Assembly: GCF_029167375.1 (NCBI RefSeq)
Contig: NZ_JARFTP010000002.1
Location: 62,001-126,000, forward strand
Direction: 5' to 3'
DNA from: Tsukamurella sp. 8F
GTDB taxonomy: Bacteria; Actinomycetota; Actinomycetes; Mycobacteriales; Mycobacteriaceae
Length of the DNA: 64,000 bases
Made by a program: the position numbers and the translations under genes. Under the pieces are notes generated by a model. That model saw nothing but the letters and a program-made list of their open reading frames with translations, was not told the DNA's origin and made no database searches. Shown here piece after piece: positions 40,398 through 52,700 of the stretch; positions within the stretch are counted from its first letter, which is position 1, and the number at the start of each line of letters is the position of its first letter.

Positions 40398-41866
40398 CTA
40401 CCACCGAGAACGAGATCGTGTCCCCGGGCACGATCGCCCAGCCGGCGAGCTCGGGGCCGCTCACCCAGGAACAGACCATCGAGTCGCTCGGCAAGTACGG
40501 CTACGGTTGGCACGACGCCGACGCCGCGGGGGCTTCCGCCCAGCGCGGGCTGTCGCCCGCCGTCGTGGCGGACATCTCTGCGAAGAAGGACGAGCCGCAG
40601 TGGATGCTGGAGAGCCGGTTGAAGGCCCTCGGCATCTTCGACAAGAAGCCGATGCCCACGTGGGGCAGCAACCTGGACGGTATCGACTTCGACAACATCA
40701 AGTACTTCGTGCGCTCCACGGAGAAGCAGGCCGCCAGCTGGGAGGATCTGCCCGAGGACATCAAGAACACCTACGACAAGCTCGGCATCCCCGAGGCGGA
40801 GAAGCAGCGCCTCGTCGCCGGTGTGGCCGCGCAGTACGAGTCCGAGGTCGTCTACCACCAGATCCGTGAGGATCTGGAGGAGCAGGGCGTCATCTTCCTG
40901 GACACCGACACCGGCCTGCGGGAGCACCCGGAACTGTTCCGCCAGTACTTCGGCTCGGTGATCCCCGCGGGAGACAACAAGTTCTCCGCGCTGAACACCG
41001 CCGTGTGGTCCGGTGGCTCGTTCATCTACGTGCCGCCGGGCGTGCACGTCGACATCCCGCTGCAGGCCTACTTCCGTATCAACACGGAGAACATGGGCCA
41101 GTTCGAACGCACGCTGATCATCGTGGACGAGGGTGCGTACGTGCACTACGTCGAGGGCTGCACCGCGCCGATCTACCAGTCGGACTCGCTGCATTCCGCG
41201 GTCGTCGAGATCATCGTCAAGAAGGGCGGCCGCTGCCGTTACACGACCATCCAGAACTGGTCGAACAACGTCTACAACCTGGTCACCAAGCGCGCCAAGG
41301 CCGAAGCCGGTGCCACGATGGAATGGATCGACGGCAACATCGGCTCCAAGGTCACGATGAAGTACCCGGCCGTGTGGATGACCGGTGAGCACGCCAAGGG
41401 CGAGGTGCTCTCGGTGGCGTTCGCGGGCGAGGGACAGCACCAGGACACGGGTTCCAAGATGGTGCATCTCGCGCCCAACACGTCGAGCAACATCGTCAGC
41501 AAGTCCGTCGCACGCGGCGGCGGTCGGGCGTCCTATCGCGGCCTCGTGCAGGTGAACAAGGGTGCGCACGGTTCGCGCTCGACGGTGAAGTGCGATGCGC
41601 TACTTGTGGATACGATCTCGCGCTCGGACACGTATCCGTACGTCGACATCCGCGAGGACGACGTCACGATGGGGCATGAGGCGACCGTATCCAAGGTGAG
41701 TGACGACCAGCTCTTCTATCTGATGAGCCGCGGCCTGACCGAGGATGAGGCCATGGCCATGGTGGTGCGCGGCTTCGTCGAGCCCATCGCCAAGGAGTTG
41801 CCGATGGAGTACGCCCTAGAGCTGAACCGACTGATCGAGCTGCAGATGGAAGGGGCCGTGGGCTAA
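40394..41866 (+). CDS. sufB: Fe-S cluster assembly scaffold SufB
   Basis: Core scaffold of the SufBCD complex, where clusters are built. 490 residues, full length. Typical blocks: [11 protein letters not shown], the beta-helix stretch [26 protein letters not shown] (scaffold cysteine region, given in part here), and the C-terminal [21 protein letters not shown]. There is no intein, unlike the SufB of Mycobacterium tuberculosis. Translationally coupled to sufR and directly followed by sufD. Confidence 0.96.
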   Translation: MTTTENEIVSPGTIAQPASSGPLTQEQTIESLGKYGYGWHDADAAGASAQRGLSPAVVADISAKKDEPQWMLESRLKALGIFDKKPMPTWGSNLDGIDFDNIKYFVRSTEKQAASWEDLPEDIKNTYDKLGIPEAEKQRLVAGVAAQYESEVVYHQIREDLEEQGVIFLDTDTGLREHPELFRQYFGSVIPAGDNKFSALNTAVWSGGSFIYVPPGVHVDIPLQAYFRINTENMGQFERTLIIVDEGAYVHYVEGCTAPIYQSDSLHSAVVEIIVKKGGRCRYTTIQNWSNNVYNLVTKRAKAEAGATMEWIDGNIGSKVTMKYPAVWMTGEHAKGEVLSVAFAGEGQHQDTGSKMVHLAPNTSSNIVSKSVARGGGRASYRGLVQVNKGAHGSRSTVKCDALLVDTISRSDTYPYVDIREDDVTMGHEATVSKVSDDQLFYLMSRGLTEDEAMAMVVRGFVEPIAKELPMEYALELNRLIELQMEGAVG

Positions 41867-43090
41867 GTGACAGAGTCTGATTCGCGCCTCGCCGGGCCGT
41901 CGGTTGCGACGCCCGGGAACAACGTGGCGGCGGCCGCAGAGTCCGCACAACCGGTCACCAACAAGGGCGAACTCTTCACGTCGTACGACGTCGACGCCTT
42001 CGAGATCCCCAGTCACCGCGACGAGGCGTGGCGGTTCACGCCGCTGCGCCGACTGCGCGGCCTGCACGACGGCAAGGCGACCGTCGACGGCGTCGTGTCC
42101 TTCACGACGGGCGATGTCCCGGCCGGCATCACCGTCGAGACCGTGGGGCGGGACGACTCCCGCCTCGGCGCCGCCGGTGTCCCGTTCGATCGCGTTGCCG
42201 CGCAGGCGTGGTCGTCGTTCAGCGAGGCGACCGTCGTCACCGTCGGGCGCGAGGTCGAGGCGGATGGCGCGCTCATCGTCACCGTCGAGGGCCCGGGCGA
42301 GGGTCGGACCGCGTTCGCGCACCTGCAGATCCGCGTCGAGCGTTTCGGGCGAGCGGTCGTGGTGCTGGACCATCGTGGCTCCGGAACCGTCTCGGAGAAC
42401 ATCGAATTCGTCATCGATGACGGCGCCCTGCTGTCCGTCGTGGACGTGCAGGATTTCGCCGACGACGCCGTGTGGGCGACGCAGCATCACGTCACCGTGG
42501 GGCGCGACGCGACGGTCAAGCACTTCGCTGTGCAGCTCGGCGGCGACACGGTACGTATGACACCGCACGTGCGGTTCACCCAGCCGGGCGGCCATGCCGA
42601 GATGTACGGCCTGTACTTCGCCGACGCGGGCCAGCACCTGGAGCAGCGTCTGCTGGTAGATCATGCTGTACCGCACTGCAAGTCGAATGTCGTGTACAAG
42701 GGTGCGCTACAGGGCGACCCGGCTTCGAGGAAGGGTGACGCCCATACCGTCTGGGTCGGGGACGTGCTCATCCGTGCCGAGGCCGAGGGCACGGACACGT
42801 TCGAGCTGAACCGCAACCTGGTGCTCACCGACGGTGCGCGGGCAGACTCGGTGCCCAATCTGGAGATCGAGACCGGCGAGATCGAGGGTGCGGGCCACGC
42901 GTCGGCGACCGGACGGTTCGACGACGAGCAGCTGTTCTATCTGCGCTCACGCGGAATCCCGGAGGACCAGGCCCGCCGCCTCGTGGTGCGTGGCTTCTTC
43001 CAGGAGCTGATCGAGCGCATCACGGTGCCCGAGATCCGCGCCCGGCTCGAGGCAGCCATCGAGACCGAACTCGCCACAGCCGGCGTCTGA
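41867..43090 (+). CDS. sufD: Fe-S cluster assembly protein SufD
   Basis: Second scaffold-like subunit of SufBCD, 407 residues. SHRDEAWRFTPLRRL is the family start region. QRLLVDHAVPHCKSNVVYKGAL holds the interface His/Cys region. FYLRSRGIPEDQARRLVVRGFF is the shared SufB/SufD C-terminal motif. GTG 41867 directly abuts the sufB stop. Confidence 0.95.
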   Translation: MTESDSRLAGPSVATPGNNVAAAAESAQPVTNKGELFTSYDVDAFEIPSHRDEAWRFTPLRRLRGLHDGKATVDGVVSFTTGDVPAGITVETVGRDDSRLGAAGVPFDRVAAQAWSSFSEATVVTVGREVEADGALIVTVEGPGEGRTAFAHLQIRVERFGRAVVVLDHRGSGTVSENIEFVIDDGALLSVVDVQDFADDAVWATQHHVTVGRDATVKHFAVQLGGDTVRMTPHVRFTQPGGHAEMYGLYFADAGQHLEQRLLVDHAVPHCKSNVVYKGALQGDPASRKGDAHTVWVGDVLIRAEAEGTDTFELNRNLVLTDGARADSVPNLEIETGEIEGAGHASATGRFDDEQLFYLRSRGIPEDQARRLVVRGFFQELIERITVPEIRARLEAAIETELATAGV

Positions 43091-43125
43091 GACCACTAGA
43101 AGCGAAAGCCCAAGGAAAGCAACTG

Positions 43126-45234
<2,109 letters not shown>

Positions 45235-45235
<1 letters not shown>

Positions 45236-45717
45236 TGCGAATGGAACAGATGTACCAGGACGTGATCCTGGACCACTACAAGCACCCGCACCATCGGGGG
45301 CTGCGTGAGCCGTTCGGCGCCGAGGTGCATCACGTCAACCCGACGTGCGGCGACGAGGTCACGTTGCGCGTGCAGTTGTCGGACGACCGCGAGATTGTGG
45401 TCGACGTCTCGTACGACGGGCAGGGCTGCTCCATCTCGCAGGCCTCGACCTCGGTCCTCACCGATCAGGTGATCGGCGAGCCCGTGGGCGAGGCGCTGAA
45501 GATGCTGCAGAGCTATACCGAGATGCTGTCCTCGCGTGGCACCGTCCCGGGTGATGAGGACCTGATAGGCGACGGCATCGCCTTCGCCGGGGTCTCGAAG
45601 TACCCGGCGCGCGTGAAGTGCGCCCTGCTGGGATGGATGGCGTTCAAGGATGCGTTGGCACAGATCGTCGACGGCGATCGCGACACCGCCGACGACAGCA
45701 AGGAGAAGACGGCATGA
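45235..45717 (+). CDS. sufU: Zn-dependent sulfur-transfer protein SufU
   Basis: Accepts persulfide sulfur from SufS. 160 residues with the three conserved ligand cysteines: PTCGDEV, GQGCSISQAS and VKCALLGW, plus the SufU-specific insertion between the last two. ATG 45235 overlaps the sufS stop; ATG 45241 is an alternative. The stop overlaps sufT. Confidence 0.95.
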
Positions 45718-46055
45718 CGGATACCGAGCAGACGCCCAATCTGCCGACGCTGGACGACGTCGAGGAGGCGATGCGCGACGTCGTCGACCCGGAGCTGGGG
45801 ATCAACGTCGTCGACCTCGGCCTGGTCTACGACATCAGGGTCGACGACGATGCGGCGGCGCTGCTGGACATGACCCTGACGTCCGCGGCCTGCCCCCTCA
45901 CCGACGTGATCGAGGACCAGACGCGTTCCGCGCTGGTCTCGAGCGGACTGTGCACCGACGCCAAGATCAACTGGGTCTGGATGCCCCCGTGGGGCCCGGA
46001 CAAGATCACCGACGACGGTCGTGAGCAGCTGCGGGCTCTGGGCTTCACCGTCTGA
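45714..46055 (+). CDS. sufT: SufT (MIP18/DUF59 family), 3' end supplied by the island
   Basis: Fe-S maturation factor of the DUF59 family; 113 residues with DVVDPELGINVVDLGLVYDI and TLTSAACPLTDVI. Its ATG overlaps the sufU stop. The last stretch (45968-46018) is identical to a second copy at 63212-63262. After that, 46019-46055 and 63263-63299 encode the same residues, REQLRALGFTV, with different codons and different stop codons (TGA here, TAG there). The simplest reading is that an island integrated inside the gene and brought its own 3' end, which leaves the protein unchanged. The terminator of the ancestral gene is now 17 kb away. Confidence 0.93.
   Translation: MTDTEQTPNLPTLDDVEEAMRDVVDPELGINVVDLGLVYDIRVDDDAAALLDMTLTSAACPLTDVIEDQTRSALVSSGLCTDAKINWVWMPPWGPDKITDDGREQLRALGFTV
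45968..46018 (+). repeat. attL: 51-bp direct repeat in sufT
   Basis: 51 bases identical to 63212-63262 in the same orientation, starting CAACTGGGTCTGGATGCC and ending GACGACGG. It lies inside the sufT coding sequence. Beyond it, similarity continues with silent differences to the stop codon. This is the expected left attachment site of an element that uses the 3' end of sufT. Confidence 0.88.
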
Positions 46056-47114
46056 CGTATAGGCTCCTGTCGCTGGGGCAGTATCTGCAGGTCACCGTCG
46101 GTATCTGTGCCGATTGACCGGCCGTGCTTGCGGCAGCTTCTTGGTGTATCGCACGGCTTGGGCGTTCGGTGGGTGCGGATTGAGCAAGGGCTCAGATTTG
46201 CCGATTTTTCTATCACTGTGTGTCGTTTTGTGTGTTGCTGGCGCTACGGCGGTGTGGCTCGCTGGTGATACAGGGTGGTCATGGACCGCACAGGTGTTGA
46301 ACGTGCGGGATAAAGGTGTTCTGGATGCTGCCGTAGGTATGGACTAGCCGCCTAACGCCTAAGGTTCACTTTGCACCGCGCTGCTGTAGCTGCTGCCCGA
46401 CAACGGGGCGTGGCCTTGACTCATCGGGCCGACTGCCGAACCTGGTGGTCAAGCATTTGTTCTCGCGACCTGAGTACATCCGGAAAGTGGTCCAAGAAGC
46501 CGGCGAGCTCGACCGCGACGACCGCGTCCAGGGGCTACCTCGGCGTGCTCTTCACGCCGGACTACGCCGGGTTCGGCACGCGGTTGTAGCTCCTCTAAGA
46601 GCAGGCCTGGCGGAGGGATCAGGTGTTCGATGCTGCGCACCGCGCCGACGTGGCCTCATCGCAGGCGGGAAGGACCACTCGTCGCGGCGCTGGCGGCCTG
46701 ACCGAGTCGAGGTGTGCCGCGCGTACCGGGCCCCGCGTACCGAGCCTCGCAGCCGGGGGCCCGAGGCGAAGTACGCTCTCGAGGTGGCTGTCGCAGGGCG
46801 CATCACATCACGATGACGGGGCCACCGGGCACCTAATGCGGCTCCAAGTGACCTGTGCCCTTATGTGAGCACGTGAGTGACCTCTACAAACGTCAGTGAC
46901 TTCACCGAACTTGGCGAGATTTTGTCGGTGTACGTCCTTAACTGAGCATGCAACGGGCTTAGTGGCGACTATTGGAATGTCGATTGGCGGACGGGCACAG
47001 GTGTCGTGTCAGTGTTCAACGTGGGGCGCACCTGCTGAAGACGACGACTGGCAACACGCGCTCATGACGCTATATGCCCAGGCTATCGCCGGTAGGCGAC
47101 AGTCGGCGTTTCTG
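46056..47114. other. Left island end, no supportable gene
   Basis: Just over 1 kb between sufT and the AlbA_2 remnant. The base composition is visibly less GC-rich than the core. Open frames here are short and lack family features or ribosome sites (for example 46114-46347 and 46445-46816 on the plus strand), so I call no gene. The only structured element is the 20-bp repeat at 46217-46236. The region could be the former attachment/regulatory arm or the scar of a lost recombinase gene. Confidence 0.55.
46217..46236 (+). repeat. 20-bp repeat, left copy (possible arm site)
   Basis: TGTGTGTCGTTTTGTGTGTT, identical and in the same orientation at 63115-63134. It lies 198 bases inside the left repeat. 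It is AT-rich compared with the genome, as arm-type recombinase sites often are. Confidence 0.7.
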
Positions 47115-47561
47115 TCAGTCGCCGTGAAAGAACAGGGTCTCGAACAATGCTGCAGCGTCAAGACGCTCGTCGGTCGACACCTGGATCTCGCCTGCGGTCA
47201 CTTCGTCGTTGGCGTCTTCGGTCAGCATCCAGGAGACCTGCACCTCGGTGGCTTCGGGGGCCCGTGCGACAACCACATAGTCGTCCACGTCAGTGGTCCA
47301 AGGCACATTCGGGCGAAAAGACTCTGGAGTGAGGACGACCTCGGCGTTGTCGTCGCGGTTGTTCCAGGTAACGGGATAGCCGCGAGGAGTGAACTGCAGA
47401 GTCGACGGATCGAACGAAGGTCCATACGGCTCCTGGGTGCGCACGACCGGCTCGACGGCCTTCTCGAAATCGGCGTTGCCCGGGTCCAGATGATCGAGGA
47501 CTTCGCAGCCGTGGAAGGTCACGATCAAGTGAGGTTTTGCGACGAATCGGTCTCGGCTAGT

Positions 47562-48651
47562 TGTTCTGACCACGGACGTTAGGGGCACGGCGTGGTGAGG
47601 TGACAAGACGAAGACCTCCGGGTGAAGTGCGAACTGTCGAGGAAACGCACACACCCTGGAGGTCTTCGTGGTCCACCGTAACGCGTCGTTGTCGGAAACC
47701 GGGCGGCTGCGGCTCGCTCGGTGTGTGGTCGATGAAGGGTGGCCGGTGCGTCGTGCTGCGGAGCGGTTCCAGGTTTCGCCGACGACCGCAGCGCGCTGGG
47801 CCGGCCGGTACCGCGCTGGTGGCGCCGCGGCGATGGCCGATCGACCGAGTCGCCCGCATCACAGCCCCATGCGCACACCGACGCGGACCGAACGCCGCAT
47901 CGTCAAGGTCAGGGTTCTGCGTCGCTGGGGCCGGCACGAATCGGTTACCTACTGGGTTTGCATCCGTCGACGGTGCACAGGGTGCTCACCCGCTACGGCC
48001 TGGCACGGTTGCGCTGGCTCGACCGTCCCACCGGCCGAGTGGTGCGGCGGATCGAGACCACCGCCTGCGGTGAGTTGGTGCACGTTGATGTCAAGAAGCT
48101 CGGCAAGATCCCTGCCGGCGGCGGCTGGCGGATGCTCGGGCGCGAGGTCGGCGGCCGCAACTCCCAGGCCGACCGCAGCAGCGGCCGGTTCAACAAGTCC
48201 CGCCAACCGCTGCGCGGGCATCATTTCCTGCACACCGCCCTCGATGGGCACTCCCGGATGGCCTACAGCGAGATCCTGACCGATGAACGGAAAGAGACTG
48301 CGGCAGCGTTCTGGATCCGCGCCAACACATGGTTCGCAGAGCGCGGGATCCTTGTTCGGAAAGTGTTGACCGACAACGGATCATGCTACCGCTCACATGC
48401 CTTCCGGGATGCGCTCGGCGTCATTGAGCACCGCCGGACCCGCCCCTACCGACCCCAAACCAACGGCAAGGTCGAACGTTTCCACCGCACACTCGCCGAC
48501 GAATGGGCCTACGCCCAGCTCTACCGCACCGACGCCGAACGCAACCAGCGATACCCGGCCTGGCTACACACCTACAACTACCATCGAGGCCACACGGCAC
48601 TCGGAGGAAAGCCGCCCGCGAGCCGCGTCCCTAACCTCACAGGGCAGAACA
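47562..48651 (+). mobile_element. IS481-family insertion sequence, 1090 bp
   Basis: Ends are 23-bp imperfect inverted repeats (18 of 23 matching), both starting TGTTCTG and ending GTTAGGG: 47562-47584 and the complement of 48629-48651. A perfect 6-bp target duplication GCTAGT flanks it (47556-47561 and 48652-48657). This fits the NCTAGN target known for IS481. It interrupts the AlbA_2-type gene. The exact duplications indicate a fairly recent insertion. Confidence 0.92.
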
Positions 48652-48656
48652 GCTAG
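47668..48656 (+). pseudogene. IS481 transposase with a -1 frame break
   Basis: DDE transposase. The N-terminal helix-turn-helix part (SETGRLRLARCVVDEGWPVR, SPTTAARWAGRYRAGG) is in one frame from GTG 47668. The catalytic core is in another frame: HVDVKKLG (first Asp), LTDNGSCY (second Asp) and NGKVERFHRTL (Glu). The frames meet at TGGGG (47926-47930), where one more G restores RRWGPARIGYLLG. This is either a one-base deletion or a programmed -1 slip; the family usually has a single ORF. The TAG stop at 48654 is not part of the IS: it comes from the duplicated target site. Confidence 0.82.
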
Positions 48657-49743
48657 TGATGCGGATACCCATCCCGGTTAGCCCGACACCGAGAACGTGC
48701 TCGCGTCCTTTCATGATGTGTTCGTCCTTGTCGGCGCGCCAGGTGGCCAGGGCGTCAGCGCGTTCCTGGCGCGATAGCGGCTCGGCGCGACCGTAGAGGC
48801 TTGCTGCGAACTGATGTGCTCCTGGCGGGAAAGCGGTCGCTGCCCCGCGCTGTGCCTTCTTACTGAACTGCTCTTCCCGGTAGTCCCGTAGCTTCTCCAG
48901 GACCTCTTTCACACGATCGACGCGGTGGACCCGGCCGAGCGTTCGACATCAAGGGTGATCGGCGGCTTCCCAGCACCCCGCGCGCGTTCGACAAGTGCTA
49001 GGACCTCCCCGGCGCGTGCAGGTCGGGTATTGCTGGTTCCTCGCACATAGATTGCGCCGTCCTCGAGGCTGTCACGGCGGTCGTCGCCCTGGTAGCTCTT
49101 GTGGCAGGGGTACATCGCCTGGCCGTCCTCGGGTGGCTGAGCGATGACGAACAGAACCTCGTTGCCGGAGTCGATGCCGATCCTGCCGAATTCGAACGCG
49201 GGGAACTGCGGTCCGAGGTATGGACGGAGACGGTCTTCGAGCTCATGAGCCTCGGTTCCGCGCGGGACTCCGGGGCACTGTTCTGTTGTGCACCGATCAC
49301 CAAGACCGCGTAGCCACGGAAGTATCGGACCGCATCTTGTGGCCGGCGGTTCGCCGCTCCGAGAAGGAACTTCGCAATCTTGGCCGTGGTCGCCTTGCTT
49401 GGCATGTCGAGTGAGCCCTTGACCTCAAGGTAGTTCGTCTCCGCTTCATCACCGACCGCGATTACATGATCGAGGATGCTCTGGAGCGCTCGCGCGCCGA
49501 GCGGGATGATGTTGGTGTCGAACTTGGTTGGCGCAGGCTCAGCGCCGGGAAAGCGACGGATCGGGCATGGTGGGATTCTCCCATTCGGGACGACCGCGAT
49601 ATCGCGGAACTTGGATCCACTGTCGCTGTCTTGGAGGACTCTGGCCCATATGTCCAGAGCGCCCTCCGATCCGACGCTCGTGACATGCTGCGATAGCGGA
49701 GTTGCGCGCGGACGGAGCGATCAGACCTGGAAGACTGCTAGGC

Positions 49744-52700
49744 ATGCCGGTGACGATCCATGACCTCCTCGATGACCTCCGCTCTCGCGCTATCGATGAG
49801 CGCGACAAGGGCGACAAGTTCGAGCGGCTGATCAAGGCCTACTTGTCGAACGAGCCCGAGTGGACCGCGCGCTTCGAGAACGTCTGGCTGTGGTCCGAGT
49901 GGGCGGGCCGAGGCACGCGCACCGACACCGGCATCGATCTAGTCGCCCAGCGCCGCGACGGTCAAGGCCTGGCGGCGATCCAGTGCAAGTTCTACGCCGC
50001 CGACCACAAGGTCGCGAAGTCCGACATCGACTCGTTCATTTCTGCCTCGGCCAAGAGCGAGTGGACGGAGCGCTACGTCTTCGACACCGCCGCTGGATGG
50101 AGCGGAAACGCCGAGGAAACCCTCGAAGGGGTCGCCCAACGAATCGACATCGGATTCTTCGACGACGCACGCGTCGACTGGTCGCAATACTCCTGGTCCA
50201 AACCGGATGCCGTTGCATTGGCGACCGCCCATAAGCCGCGCCGACATCAGCGTGCTGCCCTGGACGCTGTGCGGACTGGACTGGCCGAACACGACCGCGG
50301 CAAACTGATCATGGCCTGCGGCACGGGCAAGACCTTCACGGCGCTCAAGATCGCTGAGGACCTCGTCGGCGCGGGTGGCCGCGTGTTGTTCCTGGTGCCC
50401 TCGATTCAGCTGCTCTCGCAGACGCTGCGGGAGTGGATGGCCCAGTCGGAGGTCGACATTCGGCCATTCGCGGTGTGCTCGGACGTGCGCGTTGGACGCC
50501 GCACCAGCACGGCCGACACGGGCGACATCTCGACGATCGACCTCACCGAGCCCGCGACCACGGACGCTCCGACACTGGTGAAGCGCGTGAACGCCGGAAC
50601 GGACGCCGCGGACCGGATGACGGTGGTGTTCTCCACCTATCAGTCGATCGACGTCATCTCGCAGGCGCAGCTGCTCGGCCTTGGCGACTTCGACTTGGTG
50701 ATCTGCGATGAGGCGCACCGCACCACGGGGGTGACGCTCGCCGGGCAGGACGAGTCGCACTTCGTCAAGGTCCACGACAATCGGTTCATCCAAGCGGCCA
50801 AGCGGCTGTACATGACCGCGACGCCGAAGGTCTTCGACGACGCGGTGACGAAGAAGGCGATCGAGAACGACGCCGTGCTCGCGGACATGAATCGGGAAGA
50901 CCAGTTCGGACCGGAGTTGCACCGCCTCGGATTTGGTGAGGCTGTCGAGAAGGGCCTGCTGACCGACTACAAGGTGCTCGTGCTGAGTGTCGAGGAGGAG
51001 TACGTCGCCGCCCACTTCCAGAAGGCGATGGCAGAGTCCGGCGAGATCCAGCTCGGCGACGCGTCGAAGCTCCTCGGCTGCTGGAACGGCCTCGCGAAGA
51101 ACTTCGGCTCCGAGATCGGGACCGCCGGCGACCGCACGCCGATGCGGCGCGCGGTGGCGTTCGCGAAGGACATCCGGTCGTCGAAGGCGGCTTCGGCCGC
51201 GTTCCCTACCCTTATTGACCGAGCACTGCAGGACGATGTCCGCGCCGGCTCAAACAGCCTGCGCGTGGAAGCGGCCCACGTCGACGGCGGAATGGGCATC
51301 CACGAGCGAAACAAGCACCTCGACTGGCTCAAAGCCGAAGCTGACCCCGATGTGTGCCGGGTGCTGACAAACGCGCGCTGCCTGTCCGAGGGCGTCGACG
51401 TTCCGGCGCTCGACGCGGTGATGTTCTTGACGCCGCGCGGGTCTCAGGTCGACGTCGTCCAGTCGGTCGGCCGCGTGATGCGGCTCGATCCGACGGGCCG
51501 CAAGAAGCTCGGCTACATCATTCTGCCGGTCGTCGTACCGTCCGGGATCCCGCCGGAGGAAGCGCTGAAGGACAACCAGCGTTATAAGGTCGTCTGGCAA
51601 GTGCTGCAGGCGCTGCGGTCCCACGACGACCGGTTCCACGCGATGGTGAACTCCATCGAGCTCAACAAGCGGCGGCCCGACCAACTGCCCATCATCGACG
51701 CCACGCCCCGCCCTCCAAGTGACGATTCGGACTCGAGTGGGGGCGGTCAGAATCAGTCCGGCGACGAGCAACTCACTCTCGACTACGGCTTCGAGGGCTT
51801 CCGCGACGCGATGTATGCCCGGATTGTCAAGAAGGTCGGGGAGCGCAAGTACTGGGACACGTGGGCGAAAGAGGTCGCCGACATCGCCCACCAGCACGTC
51901 ACCCGCATCAACGGCCTACTGAATGATCCAGAGTCACCGCAAGCGGTCGAGTTCGACAAGTTCCTGACTGGATTGCGCGACTCGTTGAACGGCTCGATCA
52001 CCGAGACTGACGCGGTGGACATGCTCGCGCAGCACCTGGTCACCCGGCCGATCTTCGAGGCGCTGTTCGAGGGCTACGCCTTCGCCGAGACCAACCCCGT
52101 GGCTCAGATCATGGAGCGGATGCTCGCGAGCTTAGACGAGCACCCGCTGAGCGCCGAGAACGCACCGTTGGAGAACTTCTACGACTCCGTCCGCAGGCGC
52201 GTCGCTGGCGTCGACAACGCCGAGGGCAAGCAGAAGATCCTCATCGAGCTGTACGACAAGTTCTTCACTGTCGCGTTCAAGAAGACCGTCGACAAGCTCG
52301 GCATCGTGTACACCCCGGTGGAGATCGTCGACTTCATCCTCCGCTCCGCCGACGACGTGCTGCGCCAGGAGTTCGGCCAGGGATTGACCGACGAAGGCGT
52401 GCACATCCTCGACCCCTTCACCGGCACCGGCACGTTCCTCGTCCGGCTGCTGCAGTCCGGCTTGATCGAGCCGCACGACCTGGCCCGCAAGTACGCCAAC
52501 GAGCTCCACGCCAACGAGATCCTGCTGCTCGCCTACTACATCGCCGCCGTCAACATCGAGACCACCTACGCCGACCTGGCGGGGGAGCAGACCGAGTTTC
52601 CGGGCCTGGTGCTGACCGACACGTTCCAATCCTGGGAGCCCGACGACACCCCCGACCTCGGAATGTTCGTCGAGAACAACGAGCGCCTGCAGAAGCTCAA

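Larger units (their letters stand above)
47115..49686 (-). pseudogene. AlbA_2-type DNA-binding-domain protein, frameshifted and split by an IS
   Basis: One ancestral gene can be rebuilt from pieces. The N-terminal part has ETNYLEVKGSLDMPSKATT and KIAKFLLGAANRRPQDAVRY, the AlbA_2 (Schlafen-like, formerly AAA_4) domain, then EDGAIYVRGTSNTRPARAG. A one-base deletion is needed near 49272 and another near 48930 to join the frames (..VHRVDRVKEVLEKL..). The IS481 element then interrupts at 48651/47562. Removing it plus one GCTAGT copy joins GMGIRITS to RDRFVAKPHLIVTFHG in frame, and the protein continues to a stop at 47115. The start is unclear: an ATG at 49686 is one base out of frame. Family members act as nucleic-acid-binding or regulatory proteins in defence islands. 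Not functional as read here. Confidence 0.78.

Noticed and set aside
45968-46055. A tRNA or tmRNA end as the integration site
   Set aside because: No cloverleaf or CCA-type end; the repeat is plainly sufT coding sequence in frame.
46114-46816. Short plus-strand ORFs in the left island end
   Set aside because: No ribosome site, no recognisable motif, and one runs through the 20-bp repeat.
46896-47582. 228-residue plus-strand ORF
   Set aside because: It is the antisense of the conserved AlbA_2-type remnant and has no family features.
47115-47654. A 179-residue minus-strand ORF starting inside the IS
   Set aside because: Its first part is IS sequence read by chance; the real reading continues across the IS into the AlbA_2-type gene.
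47562-48651. IS481 as the agent that brought the whole island
   Set aside because: Its target duplications flank only the IS itself; the island ends are unrelated 51-bp repeats.
49272-49275. Programmed frameshifting in the AlbA_2-type gene
   Set aside because: Two separate breaks plus an IS insertion make decay or sequencing error more likely than regulated slippage.
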